Source: Sutcliffiella horikoshii
GTDB lineage: Bacteria > Bacillota > Bacilli > Bacillales > Bacillaceae_I
NCBI RefSeq assembly: GCF_002157855.1
Contig: NZ_CP020880.1
Coordinates: forward strand, 2,914,001 to 2,978,000
Direction: 5' to 3'
DNA: 64,000 nucleotides
The position numbers were made by a program, and so were the translations under genes. The stretch's first letter is position 1. The number at the start of each line of letters is the position of its first letter. Shown here piece by piece: positions 27,071-38,633 of this stretch. A model generated the notes under the pieces. It did not search any database. It was not told the DNA's origin and was given only the letters and a program-made list of their open reading frames with translations.

Positions 27071-27843
27071 TCAGGTTTGCCCTTTTTTTCAGGAAGATTC
27101 ACTTTCAAAGAGCCTATTTGCTTTAAAAAGCGTTTGGATTTTAACATTATCCCAGAATATGCTTCATAATATTCGTCGATAATGAATCGCAGCTCTTTTC
27201 TTGTTTCTTCTTTTAACGAAAGGTTGCCTATTCTATTCAAATCATAGTAGTAAAAGGTCCGTAAGAGCCTAAGCGTAGCAGGGGAGACTTTAATTAAATA
27301 GGGGTCTTTATGAAAACATCTGTTACAAAGGAAGCCGCCCTCCTTTATAGAAAAGGCAAAACTCCCCTCTGTTGCACCACATGAAGCACAGCGATTTAGT
27401 TCGGGTGTAATGCCGATAACATCGCACATTTTCATTTCAAAAATGAATGTTAATATTTCTGCATCAAAACCATCGTTGATATAATGCAACACTTGATAAA
27501 GTAGTTCGTATAGTGCCGGATTACGTTTTCCTTCATCTGTAGTCCTGTCCATTAACTCCACAATGAAAGAAGCATAGGCTGTTAGGAAGATATCCTCTCT
27601 GATGGATCTCATGGAGTCCATGATTTCACCTTGTTGGAGGCTTCCTAGTCCTGTACTCCTTTGGAAGACAAAGGTAGCGTGGGAAAACAGCTGGGAGACA
27701 GCAGTAAACCGGCTGCTGGGCTTATTGGCACCTCTCGCCATCACCCCTACTTTCCCCAGCTCCTTCGAGTAGATGGTAACAATCTTATTATTTTCACCAT
27801 AGGCATTTGTTCGAATGACAATGCCTTCACATTTATGTAGCAA
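27067..27843 (-). CDS. recO: DNA repair protein RecO
   Basis: A 258-residue recombination mediator that helps load RecA with RecR and anneals strands. The N-terminal OB fold ([32 protein letters not shown]) is followed by a helical domain with a zinc-finger-like CASCGA and CNRC set. I chose the TTG at 27843 because it gives MLHKCEG, aligned with the homologue start, and GGTG lies six bases before it; a GTG nine bases further upstream also fits the frame. It precedes glyQS, as in B. subtilis. Confidence 0.92.
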   Translation of the reverse strand: MLHKCEGIVIRTNAYGENNKIVTIYSKELGKVGVMARGANKPSSRFTAVSQLFSHATFVFQRSTGLGSLQQGEIMDSMRSIREDIFLTAYASFIVELMDRTTDEGKRNPALYELLYQVLHYINDGFDAEILTFIFEMKMCDVIGITPELNRCASCGATEGSFAFSIKEGGFLCNRCFHKDPYLIKVSPATLRLLRTFYYYDLNRIGNLSLKEETRKELRFIIDEYYEAYSGIMLKSKRFLKQIGSLKVNLPEKKGKPD

Positions 27844-27891
27844 ATCGTACACCGTCCATTTTTCTGGCTTTTATTAATTGTACGGTTTACA

Positions 27892-27935
27892 AAATAAAAA
27901 GGCAATCTACAACACTTGCGTGTGTATACTGCCTT
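27892..27935 (-). terminator. Terminator between yqzL and recO
   Basis: On the minus strand AAGGCA and TGCCTT close a long imperfect stem with an inner ACAC/GTGT pair, followed by TTTTATTTT. RecO therefore probably has its own promoter or depends on read-through. Confidence 0.65.
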
Positions 27936-27955
27936 AATTATTGATCATCTATCAT

Positions 27956-28096
27956 TTATGAAATTGGTAAGTCACTATTCGCTAGTTCTTCTGTCTGTTC
28001 GGGTAAATCGCCATTTTCTTTTTCAAGCTCTTTAAAGAGAAGATAGGTATCAATATTACCTGTTTCTTTAAAGACCTTCCAGGTAAAATCCAACAT
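27956..28096 (-). CDS. yqzL: YqzL small protein
   Basis: A 46-residue protein starting MLDFTWKVFKETGNID and ending SDLPIS. The N-terminal half is highly conserved in the YqzL family and the gene sits between era and recO exactly as in B. subtilis. GTGGAG lies six bases before the ATG. It is acidic and soluble. Its function is not known. Confidence 0.85.
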   Translation of the reverse strand: MLDFTWKVFKETGNIDTYLLFKELEKENGDLPEQTEELANSDLPIS

Positions 28097-28241
28097 TGTA
28101 AACTCCACCCTTTCTGTAGTAAAGACCAGCATGCCTATTCCAATTCCTATATGACTATGATGACCGTAGAAGGGTCAAAACATGTTAGATAAATTTTGTA
28201 AATTAAATGCTACGAATTGACTATTTCGCTCGTCTTCCCGA

Positions 28242-29568
<1,327 letters not shown>

Positions 29569-29660
29569 CTATGAGCTTCGGGTGCGCGTACTTATATTTT
29601 ACCTTAATTCGCTTCTTAAATCACCCTTAAATTTTAAAAAATTTTAAATTTTCAATTTAT

Positions 29661-30056
29661 TTATAGGTAAGCCACAATATAAGGGCCAAATAAGATTACA
29701 CCAATTATAACAGAGATACAAGCAAAAACTAAGGCCGCAGAAGCAGCCACATCTTTTGCCGTTTTCGCAAGAGGGTGGAACTCCTCTGTCACAAGATCCA
29801 CCACATTTTCAATCGCAGTATTAATAATTTCAATGACAAACATTCCGCCAATGACGAGAAAAAGAATGAGCCACTCTACTTTTGTAATTTGAAAAAATAA
29901 AGACATGCTTATCATTACAACTGCTATAAAAACGTGAAACTTAATGTTTCTCTCTGTACGAAGGACAAACCTTAATCCCTCAAAAGCATATGAAAAACTA
30001 GAAGTAAATGAACCTCGATATCCTTTACGGTTACGATCGCGTGAGTCCATAGGCAT
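29661..30056 (-). CDS. dgkA: Diacylglycerol/undecaprenol kinase DgkA
   Basis: A 131-residue integral membrane kinase with three transmembrane helices. The motif [23 protein letters not shown] (from about residue 77) holds the catalytic Glu and metal ligands. In Gram-positive bacteria this protein phosphorylates undecaprenol, feeding the lipid carrier pool. The gene overlaps ybeY by 26 bp. No strong ribosome site is seen, which fits translation coupled to ybeY. Confidence 0.93.
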   Translation of the reverse strand: MPMDSRDRNRKGYRGSFTSSFSYAFEGLRFVLRTERNIKFHVFIAVVMISMSLFFQITKVEWLILFLVIGGMFVIEIINTAIENVVDLVTEEFHPLAKTAKDVAASAALVFACISVIIGVILFGPYIVAYL

Positions 30057-30504
30057 CTAAGATTTCTTTCTGTTTATCAAACATTATTTTTTCATCAGTT
30101 TCATTTTCATGATCATAGCCCAGAAGGTGTAAAAGTCCGTGCAGCGCAAGAAATCCAAGCTCACGCTTAACAGAATGACCATATTCTTCTGCTTGTTCTT
30201 CCGCTTTTGGAATGGAGATGATGATATCTCCGAGCATACGAGGTGCTTCTTCGTCATAATGGATTTCAATTTCTCCCTCACCCAGCTCCTCCATGGCGAA
30301 AGAAATGACATCTGTAGGACGGTCCTTGTCACGATATTCACGGTTAATTTCCTGAATTCTATCATTATCCACAAAGGTAACGGAGAGTTCAGCACCGGCT
30401 TTGACAGACTCTTTTTCAACAGCAAATATCAATAAATTTTTAATATCTTCCCACTGCTCATCTGTCAGTTTTGTTGTTTCATCTAACATATCGATTTCGA
30501 TCAT
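30031..30504 (-). CDS. ybeY: Endoribonuclease YbeY
   Basis: A 157-residue zinc-dependent RNase involved in 16S rRNA 3' maturation and ribosome quality control. The three zinc-binding histidines are in [27 protein letters not shown] is also family-typical. The start overlaps the pgpH stop by 4 bp and has GGAGAGGAAG upstream. It lies between pgpH and dgkA. Confidence 0.95.
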   Translation of the reverse strand: MIEIDMLDETTKLTDEQWEDIKNLLIFAVEKESVKAGAELSVTFVDNDRIQEINREYRDKDRPTDVISFAMEELGEGEIEIHYDEEAPRMLGDIIISIPKAEEQAEEYGHSVKRELGFLALHGLLHLLGYDHENETDEKIMFDKQKEILDAYGLTRS

Positions 30505-32714
30505 GATTCTTCTTCCTCTCCTTTCGGGTACTCGATTCTTGAATGGAATATACCTTGTAATGTTTCACAGAAGGACTTTCCTATTTCTTCAAGTTCTTTA
30601 AAAGTTAAATCACAGTCACTGTACTGTCCATCCTGAAGGCGGTCTTTAATGATAGCCTTTACAATTGTTTCGATTTTATCGGGAGTCGGGTTGTTCAATG
30701 ACCTTACTGCCGCTTCAATGCTGTCAGCAGTCCCGACTATTGCTGCTTCTTTAGAGGTAGCTTTCGGTCCAGGGTAGCGATATTCTTCTTCTTTAATATT
30801 TTCATTTTGTTCTTTCGCTTTATGATAGAAAAATTTCAATAGGGTTGTCCCATGATGCTGTGCTGCAATGTCAACGATCTCTTTTGGCATATTATGATCG
30901 CGGAGGATTTGAGCTCCGTCCGTGGCATGGGCAATAATAATATTTTTACTCGTCTGAGGTGGAAGTTTATCATGAGGATTCGCTCGACCCATTTGATTTT
31001 CAATAAAATAATGCGGCCTTTTTGTTTTGCCTATATCATGATAATAAGATGCAACCCTCGCAAGCAACCCATTCGCACCGACTGCCTCACAAGCTGATTC
31101 TGATAAATTGGCTACCATCACACTATGGTGATACGTCCCTGGTGTCTCCATTAAGATCTTTCTTAACAGTGGATGGTTTGGATTGGACAGCTCAAGCAAC
31201 TTCATCGTTGAGAGCATCCCAAAGCCCACCTCAAAGAAAGGAAGGATCCCAATAGTAAGCACGGCCGAGACAACTCCAGATCCAATCGCCATCGTCCCAT
31301 TGATACCTAGGTCCAACAACTCATTCATACCAGTAAGGTCCCTGTTGGTCAATAACACCAACGCAATGACCGTCACCACGTTAATGAAGGATACAAATAG
31401 GCCCGTCTGAAGAATCGTAAGTCGTCTGTTATGCTGATTCAAAAATAGTACCGACGCTACAGCTGATATAATCAAGTAAGACCCCACTGTATAGTTCATA
31501 GCACCTGGAACCATATTAAATATAAAACTTCCACAAATCCCAAATATAATACTTGAAAATATGGCAATACGATCATTAATCAGCATTTTTATAAGCATGG
31601 CACCCATCGCAACCGGGGCAATATAGCCGATTTCCGTCGTATTTAAGGTTTGAAAGAAACTAAAGATTTTCAATAAGATTAAAGTAATAGAAAAGATTAA
31701 TAAATACATGGTCAAATACGTATTTTTACTGTGTATCGTTGTATCAATGTTTTTAAATAAGTAAACCAAAGCAAAAATCATTAACCCAATGATGATCAAT
31801 AAACCTGCATACGGTGCAAGATTGTCTGATTGGTTGACAAATCCAGCTATAGTAAGAAGCCTATAAGTTTCTCTATCAATAAATTGGCCAGCCTTAACAA
31901 GTGTATCACCCTGTGATATCCGTACAGGCTCCACAGTATCGATTGCCTGTTGCCTCTTTTCCTGCGTTAGAGCGGAATCATAAATAACATTTTGGATTAC
32001 AGAAATGCTCGAAATATTAATGATAACACTTGGGACATTTCCTGATTGAGAAAGCTCTGTTCTTGCAAGATTCTTTGCTTCACTCGCATCTTCGATTGTA
32101 TGTATATCCCTAGACATCGCGTTATTAATTGCTGTAACTGATGCATTTTTATAGCGTGTGAGGTCTGCTTCCTTTGAACCAAGTAAAAAGAGCAGATTTT
32201 CTTCTTTTAATTCATTTTCCCAACGGTCTGGAACTTGGCCTTCAAGGGCTTCTTCTAGGAGTTTCAATTTTTCCGCATCTGTAAGCATTATAGGCTCGGG
32301 TTCTTCTTGTGACTGCGAGGAGTCCGCTTCTTCCTCAGCGGGAGGTGAGGTTTCCGGAACTTTTTCGAGTTCCGCTATTTTATTTTTAGTTTCAATCAGC
32401 ACTTCAAAGAGGTTTTCCACCCTTGCAATTTGCTGATATGCTTTATCCTTGTCCCTGATAAATTGGTCAGGCACTTTATCTGCCGCTTCTTTTCTTAGCA
32501 GTTCCGTGGCTTCTCTATCTTCAAAACTATGAGGCGCCACAATTGTTTTTTCCGCATTGCTGAATAGTTGTACATTTACCTTCTCTGGCTTCACGTTACT
32601 GAACATAATGCCAAACATGATAAACCCCAACAGCACATAGATGATGACATGGTAAAACTTAAAGGCCTTCAAGTGTTGAAAAGAAATTTTCCAGGATTTC
32701 GATTTCTTTTTCAC
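30501..32714 (-). CDS. pgpH: Cyclic di-AMP phosphodiesterase PgpH (7TM-HD)
   Basis: A 737-residue membrane protein that degrades c-di-AMP. A first transmembrane segment (about 20-40) is followed by an extracytoplasmic 7TMR-HDED domain with an acidic Pro/Glu-rich stretch, then seven transmembrane helices (about 275-480) and a cytoplasmic HD domain ([22 protein letters not shown]). c-di-AMP affects potassium balance and cell-wall stress. The start is GTG. It is between phoH and ybeY. Confidence 0.95.
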   Translation of the reverse strand: MKKKSKSWKISFQHLKAFKFYHVIIYVLLGFIMFGIMFSNVKPEKVNVQLFSNAEKTIVAPHSFEDREATELLRKEAADKVPDQFIRDKDKAYQQIARVENLFEVLIETKNKIAELEKVPETSPPAEEEADSSQSQEEPEPIMLTDAEKLKLLEEALEGQVPDRWENELKEENLLFLLGSKEADLTRYKNASVTAINNAMSRDIHTIEDASEAKNLARTELSQSGNVPSVIINISSISVIQNVIYDSALTQEKRQQAIDTVEPVRISQGDTLVKAGQFIDRETYRLLTIAGFVNQSDNLAPYAGLLIIIGLMIFALVYLFKNIDTTIHSKNTYLTMYLLIFSITLILLKIFSFFQTLNTTEIGYIAPVAMGAMLIKMLINDRIAIFSSIIFGICGSFIFNMVPGAMNYTVGSYLIISAVASVLFLNQHNRRLTILQTGLFVSFINVVTVIALVLLTNRDLTGMNELLDLGINGTMAIGSGVVSAVLTIGILPFFEVGFGMLSTMKLLELSNPNHPLLRKILMETPGTYHHSVMVANLSESACEAVGANGLLARVASYYHDIGKTKRPHYFIENQMGRANPHDKLPPQTSKNIIIAHATDGAQILRDHNMPKEIVDIAAQHHGTTLLKFFYHKAKEQNENIKEEEYRYPGPKATSKEAAIVGTADSIEAAVRSLNNPTPDKIETIVKAIIKDRLQDGQYSDCDLTFKELEEIGKSFCETLQGIFHSRIEYPKGEEEES

Positions 32715-32771
32715 TGTTAATTGGCTCCCTCCTTAAAAGACATCCCCAAAAATATAATCCTCTACAAGTGA

Positions 32772-32795
32772 AAGAGCCCCATTAAAGGGGCTTTA
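32772..32795 (-). terminator. Hairpin after phoH
   Basis: AGCCCC (32775-32780) pairs with GGGGCT (32787-32792) and sits at the phoH stop; the T run is short. It may reduce rather than stop transcription into pgpH. Confidence 0.5.
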
Positions 32796-33758
32796 TTTTG
32801 ATTCAAGCTTTTCGTAGGCATTAATAATTCTCGCAACTAACGGATGACGGACGACATCTGATTGTTCGAGTTCAATAAACTGAATGCCTGATGTATCTTT
32901 CAAAATATCCCGAACTACCGCCAGACCTGATTTCATTCCTTTTGGCAAATCAACTTGAGAAATGTCACCGGTAATGACCATTTTCGAGCCAAACCCAAGC
33001 CTTGTCAGGAACATCTTCATCTGGGCGGCCGTTGTATTCTGCGCTTCATCCAAAATGACAAATGCATCGTCCAATGTACGTCCCCTCATATAGGCTAAAG
33101 GAGCAATCTCAATTGTCCCTCTTTCAATCAACCTTTGGGTATGTTCAGAACCAAATACATCGTGCAGCGCGTCATATAACGGTCGTAAATACGGGTCGAC
33201 TTTCTCTTTCAAGTCTCCAGGTAGAAAACCTAAACTTTCTCCAGCTTCTACAGCCGGGCGAGTAAGGATAATCCGTTTCACCTGCCCATTTTTCAACGCA
33301 GTAACGGCCATCACAACGGCTAAATATGTTTTGCCGGTTCCTGCAGGTCCAATCCCGAAAACAAGATCTTTTTTCCTTATTGCAGAAACATACTGTCTTT
33401 GTCCTAATGTCTTAACTCGAATAGATTTACCTTTAACATTCTTTGTTAACTCTTCATCGTATAACTCTTGGAAAGAGTGCATCTTGTCTTCTTTAGCAAG
33501 TTGTATTGCATAGATGACATCTCTTTCACTGATTGTGATGCCTCTTCGTATAACTTCTAGTAAATTCTGAATGACGCTATCCACCATTTCCACCTGTTTG
33601 ACATCACCGGATACATTGACTGTTTCTCCGCGTGTTACAATGGATACGTTCAATTCATCTTCAATTCTCTTCAGGTTGACATCTTGGTTCCCAAAAAGAG
33701 CAATTGCTTCATTTGGATTATTTAGTTGTTGATTCATCATCACTAGTTCTTCTGACAT
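32793..33758 (-). CDS. phoH: PhoH-family ATPase
   Basis: A 321-residue PhoH-like P-loop ATPase. An N-terminal KH-like domain (about 15-100) is followed by Walker A GPAGTGKT and Walker B FVILDEAQNT. Family members are associated with RNA metabolism and often lie next to ybeY, as here with pgpH between. AAGGAGACTAATGA precedes the ATG. It follows yqfD by 3 bp, so they are one operon. Confidence 0.94.
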   Translation of the reverse strand: MSEELVMMNQQLNNPNEAIALFGNQDVNLKRIEDELNVSIVTRGETVNVSGDVKQVEMVDSVIQNLLEVIRRGITISERDVIYAIQLAKEDKMHSFQELYDEELTKNVKGKSIRVKTLGQRQYVSAIRKKDLVFGIGPAGTGKTYLAVVMAVTALKNGQVKRIILTRPAVEAGESLGFLPGDLKEKVDPYLRPLYDALHDVFGSEHTQRLIERGTIEIAPLAYMRGRTLDDAFVILDEAQNTTAAQMKMFLTRLGFGSKMVITGDISQVDLPKGMKSGLAVVRDILKDTSGIQFIELEQSDVVRHPLVARIINAYEKLESK

Positions 33759-33761
33759 TCA

Positions 33762-34949
33762 TTAGTCTCCTTGAATAATTGGTTCGATTTTGACAATATT
33801 TTCAATGACTTGGTAATGTATATCTACACTTACTTTACCATTCTCCTTAGAGGTGCGCAAAACTTTTTCACCTTTTATCTCCGCATCTTCACCCAGATTC
33901 GAAAGTACCTGATCTCTTCCTATCTCTAAAGCCTGCTCAATAACTTCCTCATCATCGTAAATCCGCTCCACTATTTCTTGTTCATGTATGGTCTTTCCGA
34001 CATAGGAGACAGGCAGTTTCCATTTCCAGAAATAAAAAGGTCGCTCTGCTTCATATTCCTCTTGTCGTTCAAAATCTTCTTGGAAGAAACCCCATACCGG
34101 AATATTCACACTGCCAACTTTCAAAAAATGCTTATTGTTAGCTTCTCCGGTCAATACTGGAAGAGTGGTCTTTATTGGTACATCCACACTGGTAAGGTAC
34201 CACGTCTCACCGAGGACCTCCCCTATAGCGGCTATCGATCTTTTATTATCTTCCCTTCCAATCAATCCCGAAACCAAGACTTGTCCTTTATCTACATAGT
34301 CATTTACCTGAACGAGGGGTTGTCCTTTTTCCACATATATTTTTGCCACCATCGCTTTTTTCTTTGCAACTAAGCTTCTTGGGGACAATGATTCCAACTT
34401 TTCCGGTTCATTTTTCTCTACCACTTCGAAATGGTAGGATGTCCCATTTAAAACAACACCAATCCAAGTAATTTCACTTATTGTGTCCGTTAAATAACGT
34501 TGAATACTTTCCACATCTTGAATGAAAAATTGAAATTTCCCTTTTTTGACACCAAGCTTGTCTAATTCTTGCATAATCTTATGCTCAGTAGCAGGCTCAG
34601 CCCCTTTAATTTCAATACTCCAGACCATATTAGACAATAGAAAAACGGTAAGGAATGCTGCGATAATCCCAACGATTAATCCACTGTTTTTTAGTGAATA
34701 TTGTGTTAGAAAAGGTAATCCTTTTCTTGTAAGAAAACGAAATTTGCAATCCTGCTTTTTAATCAATTGCCTTAGTCTTCGGACATCCTTTAGAAGCACA
34801 TGGCAAGTATATGCCTCTTCTCCCATCTTTTTCACTTGCCATACCTGTATGCCGTTTCTGCTGCAGTCATTAAGGAATCTCTCTACACCATTACCATGAA
34901 TAATAATTTTTACGGTACCAGAAAAAAAGTTCATCCATTGATTTTTCAT
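33762..34949 (-). CDS. yqfD: Sporulation protein YqfD
   Basis: A 395-residue membrane protein of the YqfD family. An N-terminal cytoplasmic part is followed by one strong transmembrane helix (about 92-112, SGLIVGIIAAFLTVFLLSNM) and a large extracytoplasmic domain. B. subtilis yqfD is sigma-E-dependent and needed for efficient sporulation; its mechanism is unknown. AGGAGG lies before the ATG. It follows yqfC by 15 bp. Confidence 0.92.
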   Translation of the reverse strand: MKNQWMNFFSGTVKIIIHGNGVERFLNDCSRNGIQVWQVKKMGEEAYTCHVLLKDVRRLRQLIKKQDCKFRFLTRKGLPFLTQYSLKNSGLIVGIIAAFLTVFLLSNMVWSIEIKGAEPATEHKIMQELDKLGVKKGKFQFFIQDVESIQRYLTDTISEITWIGVVLNGTSYHFEVVEKNEPEKLESLSPRSLVAKKKAMVAKIYVEKGQPLVQVNDYVDKGQVLVSGLIGREDNKRSIAAIGEVLGETWYLTSVDVPIKTTLPVLTGEANNKHFLKVGSVNIPVWGFFQEDFERQEEYEAERPFYFWKWKLPVSYVGKTIHEQEIVERIYDDEEVIEQALEIGRDQVLSNLGEDAEIKGEKVLRTSKENGKVSVDIHYQVIENIVKIEPIIQGD

Positions 34950-34964
34950 GCGTATCCTCCTAAT

Positions 34965-35249
34965 TTATTCTTCCAGATACATCACTTGACTTATTTTTCC
35001 TTCAAGTAAAATTTCTTCTGGTAAGATGGTTCTGATCACAAAGGAATCTCCTTTAACAAGCAACTGCCCCTGCTTTAAAAGCAATCGAATTTCCTTATCG
35101 CTAAACGTTAATAAACCTCGGTGATTTTCAATATATATATGTATTTGTCCAATCATTGTAATTCTCGGCAGATCCATCATGACATCTGCGGGTAATTCCA
35201 TATTGTTGGTGATCCAATTATTCATGCGGGAACGAAATTTCTTGAGCAT
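34965..35249 (-). CDS. yqfC: Sporulation protein YqfC
   Basis: A 94-residue YqfC/YabP-family protein, soluble and rich in beta strands (ITMIGQIHIYIENHRGLLTF). Its homologue YabP is a spore-coat-related factor; YqfC is co-expressed with YqfD in the mother cell. AAAGGGGG precedes the ATG. A sigma-E-like -10 box lies 22 bp upstream. Confidence 0.9.
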   Translation of the reverse strand: MLKKFRSRMNNWITNNMELPADVMMDLPRITMIGQIHIYIENHRGLLTFSDKEIRLLLKQGQLLVKGDSFVIRTILPEEILLEGKISQVMYLEE

Positions 35250-35270
35250 GGAAAAACCCCCTTTCCTTTC

Positions 35271-35301
35271 ATATGTATGAAAGAATTTGAGGGTTTAATA
35301 C
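35271..35301 (-). promoter_or_regulatory. Possible sigma-E promoter of yqfC-yqfD
   Basis: On the minus strand CATACATAT (35271-35279) matches the sigma-E -10 consensus. GTATTAA at 35295-35301 is a weak -35 candidate. The spacing is slightly short after GTATTAA, so only the -10 is convincing. Confidence 0.5.
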
Positions 35302-35335
35302 AGAATTTTTCAGGGGGAGAAAGGGGGAGGGGGAG

Positions 35336-35379
35336 AATAAAAAAAAATCCCTGCCCAATGGAGACTTGGGGCAGGGATT
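35336..35379 (-). terminator. Terminator of the nfeD-floA-orf201 transcript
   Basis: AATCCCTGCCC pairs with GGGCAGGGATT over a loop of about 12 bases; on the minus strand nine T follow. It separates the floA group from yqfC-yqfD. Confidence 0.85.
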
Positions 35380-35389
35380 AGCAAATCGG

Positions 35390-35995
35390 TTATTTTCTTT
35401 TTGAAAAATGTTCGGTATAAACAGGACGATGTGGATTCCTTGAGCGTGGTTGCCCAAGGATTTCAGACCACATAACCCCTTCCACCACTCTGTTTGGCTT
35501 TATGCGGTGACGGGAAGAAACCACTTTCCCTTCTGAAAGTTGAAGTTCCTGTTTTAGGATCGGACTGTCCTTGGAAATTTCTTGTCCTTTAATGGACAGC
35601 TCCTTTACTTCATCCTTCATTTGTTGCTGAATAGTTGTAACCTGTTCTTTCTTTTTCTCAACTTTTTCGAGATATGGGTTCACTTTTTCCCGGACCTTTT
35701 GCTCCAGTTCTTCAAGCTTCCCTTCTCCAAAGATGTCAATATCCCAATCGAAACGAGGCTTATCTTCCCGCTTTGGGGCTGGAGCACTCTCCCGACGATA
35801 ATCCTCATAATCTTCTTGCCTTTGGGATGCCTGCGTGGCAGTTTGTTGGCGTTGGCGTTGTTGCCTTTGCTGTTGTTGCTTTTTCTGTTGTTCTTCTTGT
35901 TTGCCCCCTTTGAAAAGGGTTGAGAAGATACCAAGCAACACAAAAATTAACCAAGGCGCCTGCTGCAGGATATCAAAAATCCATTCCATTTGCAC
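35390..35995 (-). CDS. Hypothetical membrane-anchored Gln-rich protein
   Basis: A 201-residue protein. The N-terminus is a single membrane helix (about residues 6-28, ILQQAPWLIFVLLGIFSTLF). A Gln/Lys/Arg-rich segment (about 33-60) and a charged, probably coiled region follow. A more conserved-looking C-terminus (about 165-201) ends in basic residues. The GTG start has GGAGG five bases upstream. It follows floA by 69 bp and shares its terminator. I do not recognise the family; by position it may be a partner of the flotillin floA. Confidence 0.75.
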   Translation of the reverse strand: MQMEWIFDILQQAPWLIFVLLGIFSTLFKGGKQEEQQKKQQQQRQQRQRQQTATQASQRQEDYEDYRRESAPAPKREDKPRFDWDIDIFGEGKLEELEQKVREKVNPYLEKVEKKKEQVTTIQQQMKDEVKELSIKGQEISKDSPILKQELQLSEGKVVSSRHRIKPNRVVEGVMWSEILGQPRSRNPHRPVYTEHFSKRK

Positions 35996-36064
35996 ATCAT
36001 CCTCCCTTCCTTAAAAGGAGTGGCAGGAGAAGCGTTTATTCTTCCCCTGTTTAGTTATTCTTGC

Positions 36065-37054
36065 TTATTTTTCTCCGTCTTCAGGGCTATCTGTCAGTTT
36101 GCCGATAGAATCTCTCATATCCGTATCAGCCGTAATGTTCTTGATATTCATATAATCCATTACTCCGATGTTGCCAGAACGCAATGCTTCTGCCATCGCA
36201 AGTGGTACTTCTGCTTCTGCTTCCACAACTTTTGCACGCATTTCTTCTACGCGAGCGCGCATTTCTTGTTCTTGTGCCACGGCCATTGCACGACGTTCTT
36301 CAGCTTTTGCTTGTGCAATCTTTTTATCTGCTTCTGCTTGGTCAGTTTGTAATTCTGCCCCGATGTTTTTCCCGATATCAATGTCGGCAATATCAATAGA
36401 TAAGATTTCAAACGCAGTACCTGCATCCAACCCTTTAGATAAAACGGTTTGAGAAATCATGTCTGGATTTTCAAGCACTTTCTTGTGGTCTGTTGCAGAA
36501 CCGATTGTACTTACAATACCTTCACCTACACGCGCGATAACTGTTTCTTCACCAGCACCACCGACAAGGCGTTCGATGTTTGCACGAACCGTGATACGAG
36601 CTTTCGCTTTTACTTCAATTCCATCCATCGCAACACCGGCGATGAATGGCGTTTCGATAACTTTTGGATTAACGGACATCTGTACTGCTTCTAGTACGTC
36701 TCGACCTGCTAAGTCAATCGCTGCCGCACGCTCGAAAGTCAATTCGATGTTCGCACGTTGTGCCGCGATAAGTGCATTTACTACACGGTCCACATTACCT
36801 CCAGCTAAGTAGTGACTCTCTAATTGATTAGTTGAAACATCTAAACCCGCTTTATGAGCCTTGATTAAAGGATTGATTACACGACTTGGAATAACACGTC
36901 GTAATCTCATCCCTACAAGTGTAAAGATACTTACTCTGACACCAGCTGCAAGTGCGGAAATCCACAGCATTACTGGTACAAATGTCAATAGTACTGATAA
37001 AAAGATAATTCCTAGAACAACGGCTAACAATATTACTAAAGTAGTTGGATCCAT
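36065..37054 (-). CDS. floA: Flotillin-like protein FloA
   Basis: A 329-residue membrane scaffold protein of lipid domains (UPF0365). An N-terminal hydrophobic hairpin (about 5-50) is followed by a PHB/SPFH domain and a long Ala/Glu-rich coiled coil (about 235-300, repeated QAKAEERRA pattern). FloA organises membrane microdomains and secretion. TAGGAGG precedes the ATG. It is 20 bp after nfeD, the usual NfeD-flotillin pairing. Confidence 0.96.
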   Translation of the reverse strand: MDPTTLVILLAVVLGIIFLSVLLTFVPVMLWISALAAGVRVSIFTLVGMRLRRVIPSRVINPLIKAHKAGLDVSTNQLESHYLAGGNVDRVVNALIAAQRANIELTFERAAAIDLAGRDVLEAVQMSVNPKVIETPFIAGVAMDGIEVKAKARITVRANIERLVGGAGEETVIARVGEGIVSTIGSATDHKKVLENPDMISQTVLSKGLDAGTAFEILSIDIADIDIGKNIGAELQTDQAEADKKIAQAKAEERRAMAVAQEQEMRARVEEMRAKVVEAEAEVPLAMAEALRSGNIGVMDYMNIKNITADTDMRDSIGKLTDSPEDGEK

Positions 37055-37074
37055 ATTCTAATTCCTCCTAAATA

Positions 37075-38409
37075 TTATTCAACAGAATGGATTTCCCGTA
37101 CGACAATACGAGAGCCTTCCGCTTTTACAATTCTCACTTTTTTGTTTGCTCCAATAAAGTTCCCCTCTGTGACAACGTCAATACGCTCTTCGTTGATCAC
37201 AGCGGTTCCTGCAGGACGCAGTGGTGTCATGGTGACTCCTTCCTGGCCTACCAATTCAATTCGAGATACATTTGATACATATCCTTGCTCTGTATTGGTG
37301 GAATCACGGAGTACAATCCGGTCAAACAATCGAATCTTCTTACCAAATACCGTAAACAACAATACCATCGCAATAATCGTTACAAGCATAGCAATCAATA
37401 AGGATAACCCCATTCCTGCAATATCATCTGTTGCCAAAAAGAAACTTGTCACCACAGCCCCAAGGCCAAGTATACCAAGTATCCCTCCCGGCACAAAGAG
37501 CTCTAAGACAATGAGCACGACTCCTACTACAAATAGAATTATTGTTTCCATTCCAGCGAGCCCTGCCACCAAATGTCCGTAAAAGAACAACAATAAGGCA
37601 CTGATTCCCATCGCACCAGGAATGCCAAATCCTGGGGAGTATAGTTCAAGTACCAATCCAAGCGATCCTATTGATAAAAGAATAGGAACAACAACAGGAT
37701 TGGTTAAAAATCTTGCTACATTTTCGGCAAATGTAACTTCCGAGGTAACAACCTCGGCATCCTCATAACCTAATTCACTTAACAAAGCTTCCAGATTGGC
37801 TACAGTTCCTTCTGAATATCCAACTTCAAGCGCAGAAGACGCTCCAAGCGTTACAAGGTCCCCTTTAGGTGCCCCAACGTCAGGAAGATCTACGTCTTTA
37901 TCCGCCATTCCAATCGCATATTTGGGATCACGACCATTAGATTCTGCTGCATTTTGCATTTCTCTTAACCAAAAGGATTGAGCTTTATCTTCTGCTGCAC
38001 TTCCATCTCCAGTAATAACAGCCGCTGCTCCCATGGAAGCGTTCGGTGTCATGTAGATTTGGTCAGCATACAAAGCCAAATATGCTCCTGCAGACAATGC
38101 TTGACTGTTGACAAACGCAACGGTCGGGACGGATGCCCCTTCGAATTTATTCGCAATTTCAGTGGCTGCATCCACCAATCCACCTGGTGTGTGGATATCA
38201 AAGACTATCAAGTCCGCTCCATCGTCCTCAGCAGTTTGTATGGACCTGTTAATAAAAGACAAGAGTCCCTTTTCAACTGTTCCATTTACCGGTATAACAT
38301 GAACAAGCTTCTCGGCACTGCTTGTGTGCGTAGGCAAAAGCGGTAATGCCGATAAAATAAGTGCAAGAACAAACGCGCTAACATAACTAATTCGAAGAAC
38401 TTTTTTCAT
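37075..38409 (-). CDS. yqeZ: NfeD-family membrane serine protease (YqeZ)
   Basis: A 444-residue NfeD1b-type protein. A signal peptide (about 1-32) leads to a ClpP-like protease domain (VFDIHTPGGLVDAA, VNSQALSAGAYLAL with the catalytic Ser). Four to five transmembrane helices (about 235-360) and a C-terminal OB-fold NfeD domain (about 370-444) follow. The ATG at 38409 has AGGAGG five bases upstream; the other in-frame ATG is too close. With floA it forms a sigma-W-type envelope-stress operon. Confidence 0.93.
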   Translation of the reverse strand: MKKVLRISYVSAFVLALILSALPLLPTHTSSAEKLVHVIPVNGTVEKGLLSFINRSIQTAEDDGADLIVFDIHTPGGLVDAATEIANKFEGASVPTVAFVNSQALSAGAYLALYADQIYMTPNASMGAAAVITGDGSAAEDKAQSFWLREMQNAAESNGRDPKYAIGMADKDVDLPDVGAPKGDLVTLGASSALEVGYSEGTVANLEALLSELGYEDAEVVTSEVTFAENVARFLTNPVVVPILLSIGSLGLVLELYSPGFGIPGAMGISALLLFFYGHLVAGLAGMETIILFVVGVVLIVLELFVPGGILGILGLGAVVTSFFLATDDIAGMGLSLLIAMLVTIIAMVLLFTVFGKKIRLFDRIVLRDSTNTEQGYVSNVSRIELVGQEGVTMTPLRPAGTAVINEERIDVVTEGNFIGANKKVRIVKAEGSRIVVREIHSVE

Positions 38410-38463
38410 CATGTCCTCCTCTCCAAACCTTTTCATTTTTTATAATCACCGTATCCAGTATGT

Positions 38464-38491
38464 AATACGCACGAAAAACCTAAAAGTTTCA
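38464..38491 (-). promoter_or_regulatory. Sigma-W promoter of yqeZ-floA
   Basis: On the minus strand TGAAAC (38486-38491), a 16-bp spacer beginning TTTT, and CGTATT (38464-38469) match the sigma-W consensus. The B. subtilis yqeZ-floA operon is a known sigma-W target. Confidence 0.85.
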
Positions 38492-38592
38492 CTATGGTGA
38501 ATTTTTTTGAATGTAATGTTAAAAGTGTGGCGGATATGTGAACAAAAATGAAAGTGAAGGGGATGAAAGGCATTTTTTAGTCAACTTACTTA

Positions 38593-38627
38593 AAAAATAG
38601 CACCTTACATAGGTAAGGTGCTATTTT
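38593..38627 (-). terminator. Terminator of rpsU-yqeY
   Basis: AAAATAGCACCTTAC pairs perfectly with GTAAGGTGCTATTTT over a four-base loop, with T residues on the minus strand. It separates yqeY from the yqeZ promoter. Confidence 0.88.
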
Positions 38628-38633
38628 GGGTTT

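Noticed and set aside
28140-28180. TGACC/GGGTCA inverted repeat upstream of yqzL as an operator
   Set aside because: The repeat is short and no clear promoter could be placed around it.
29573-29603. Solitary family 2 unit upstream of cdd (GCTTCGGGTGCGCG)
   Set aside because: Only the core is similar and the following arms do not pair, so it may be chance.
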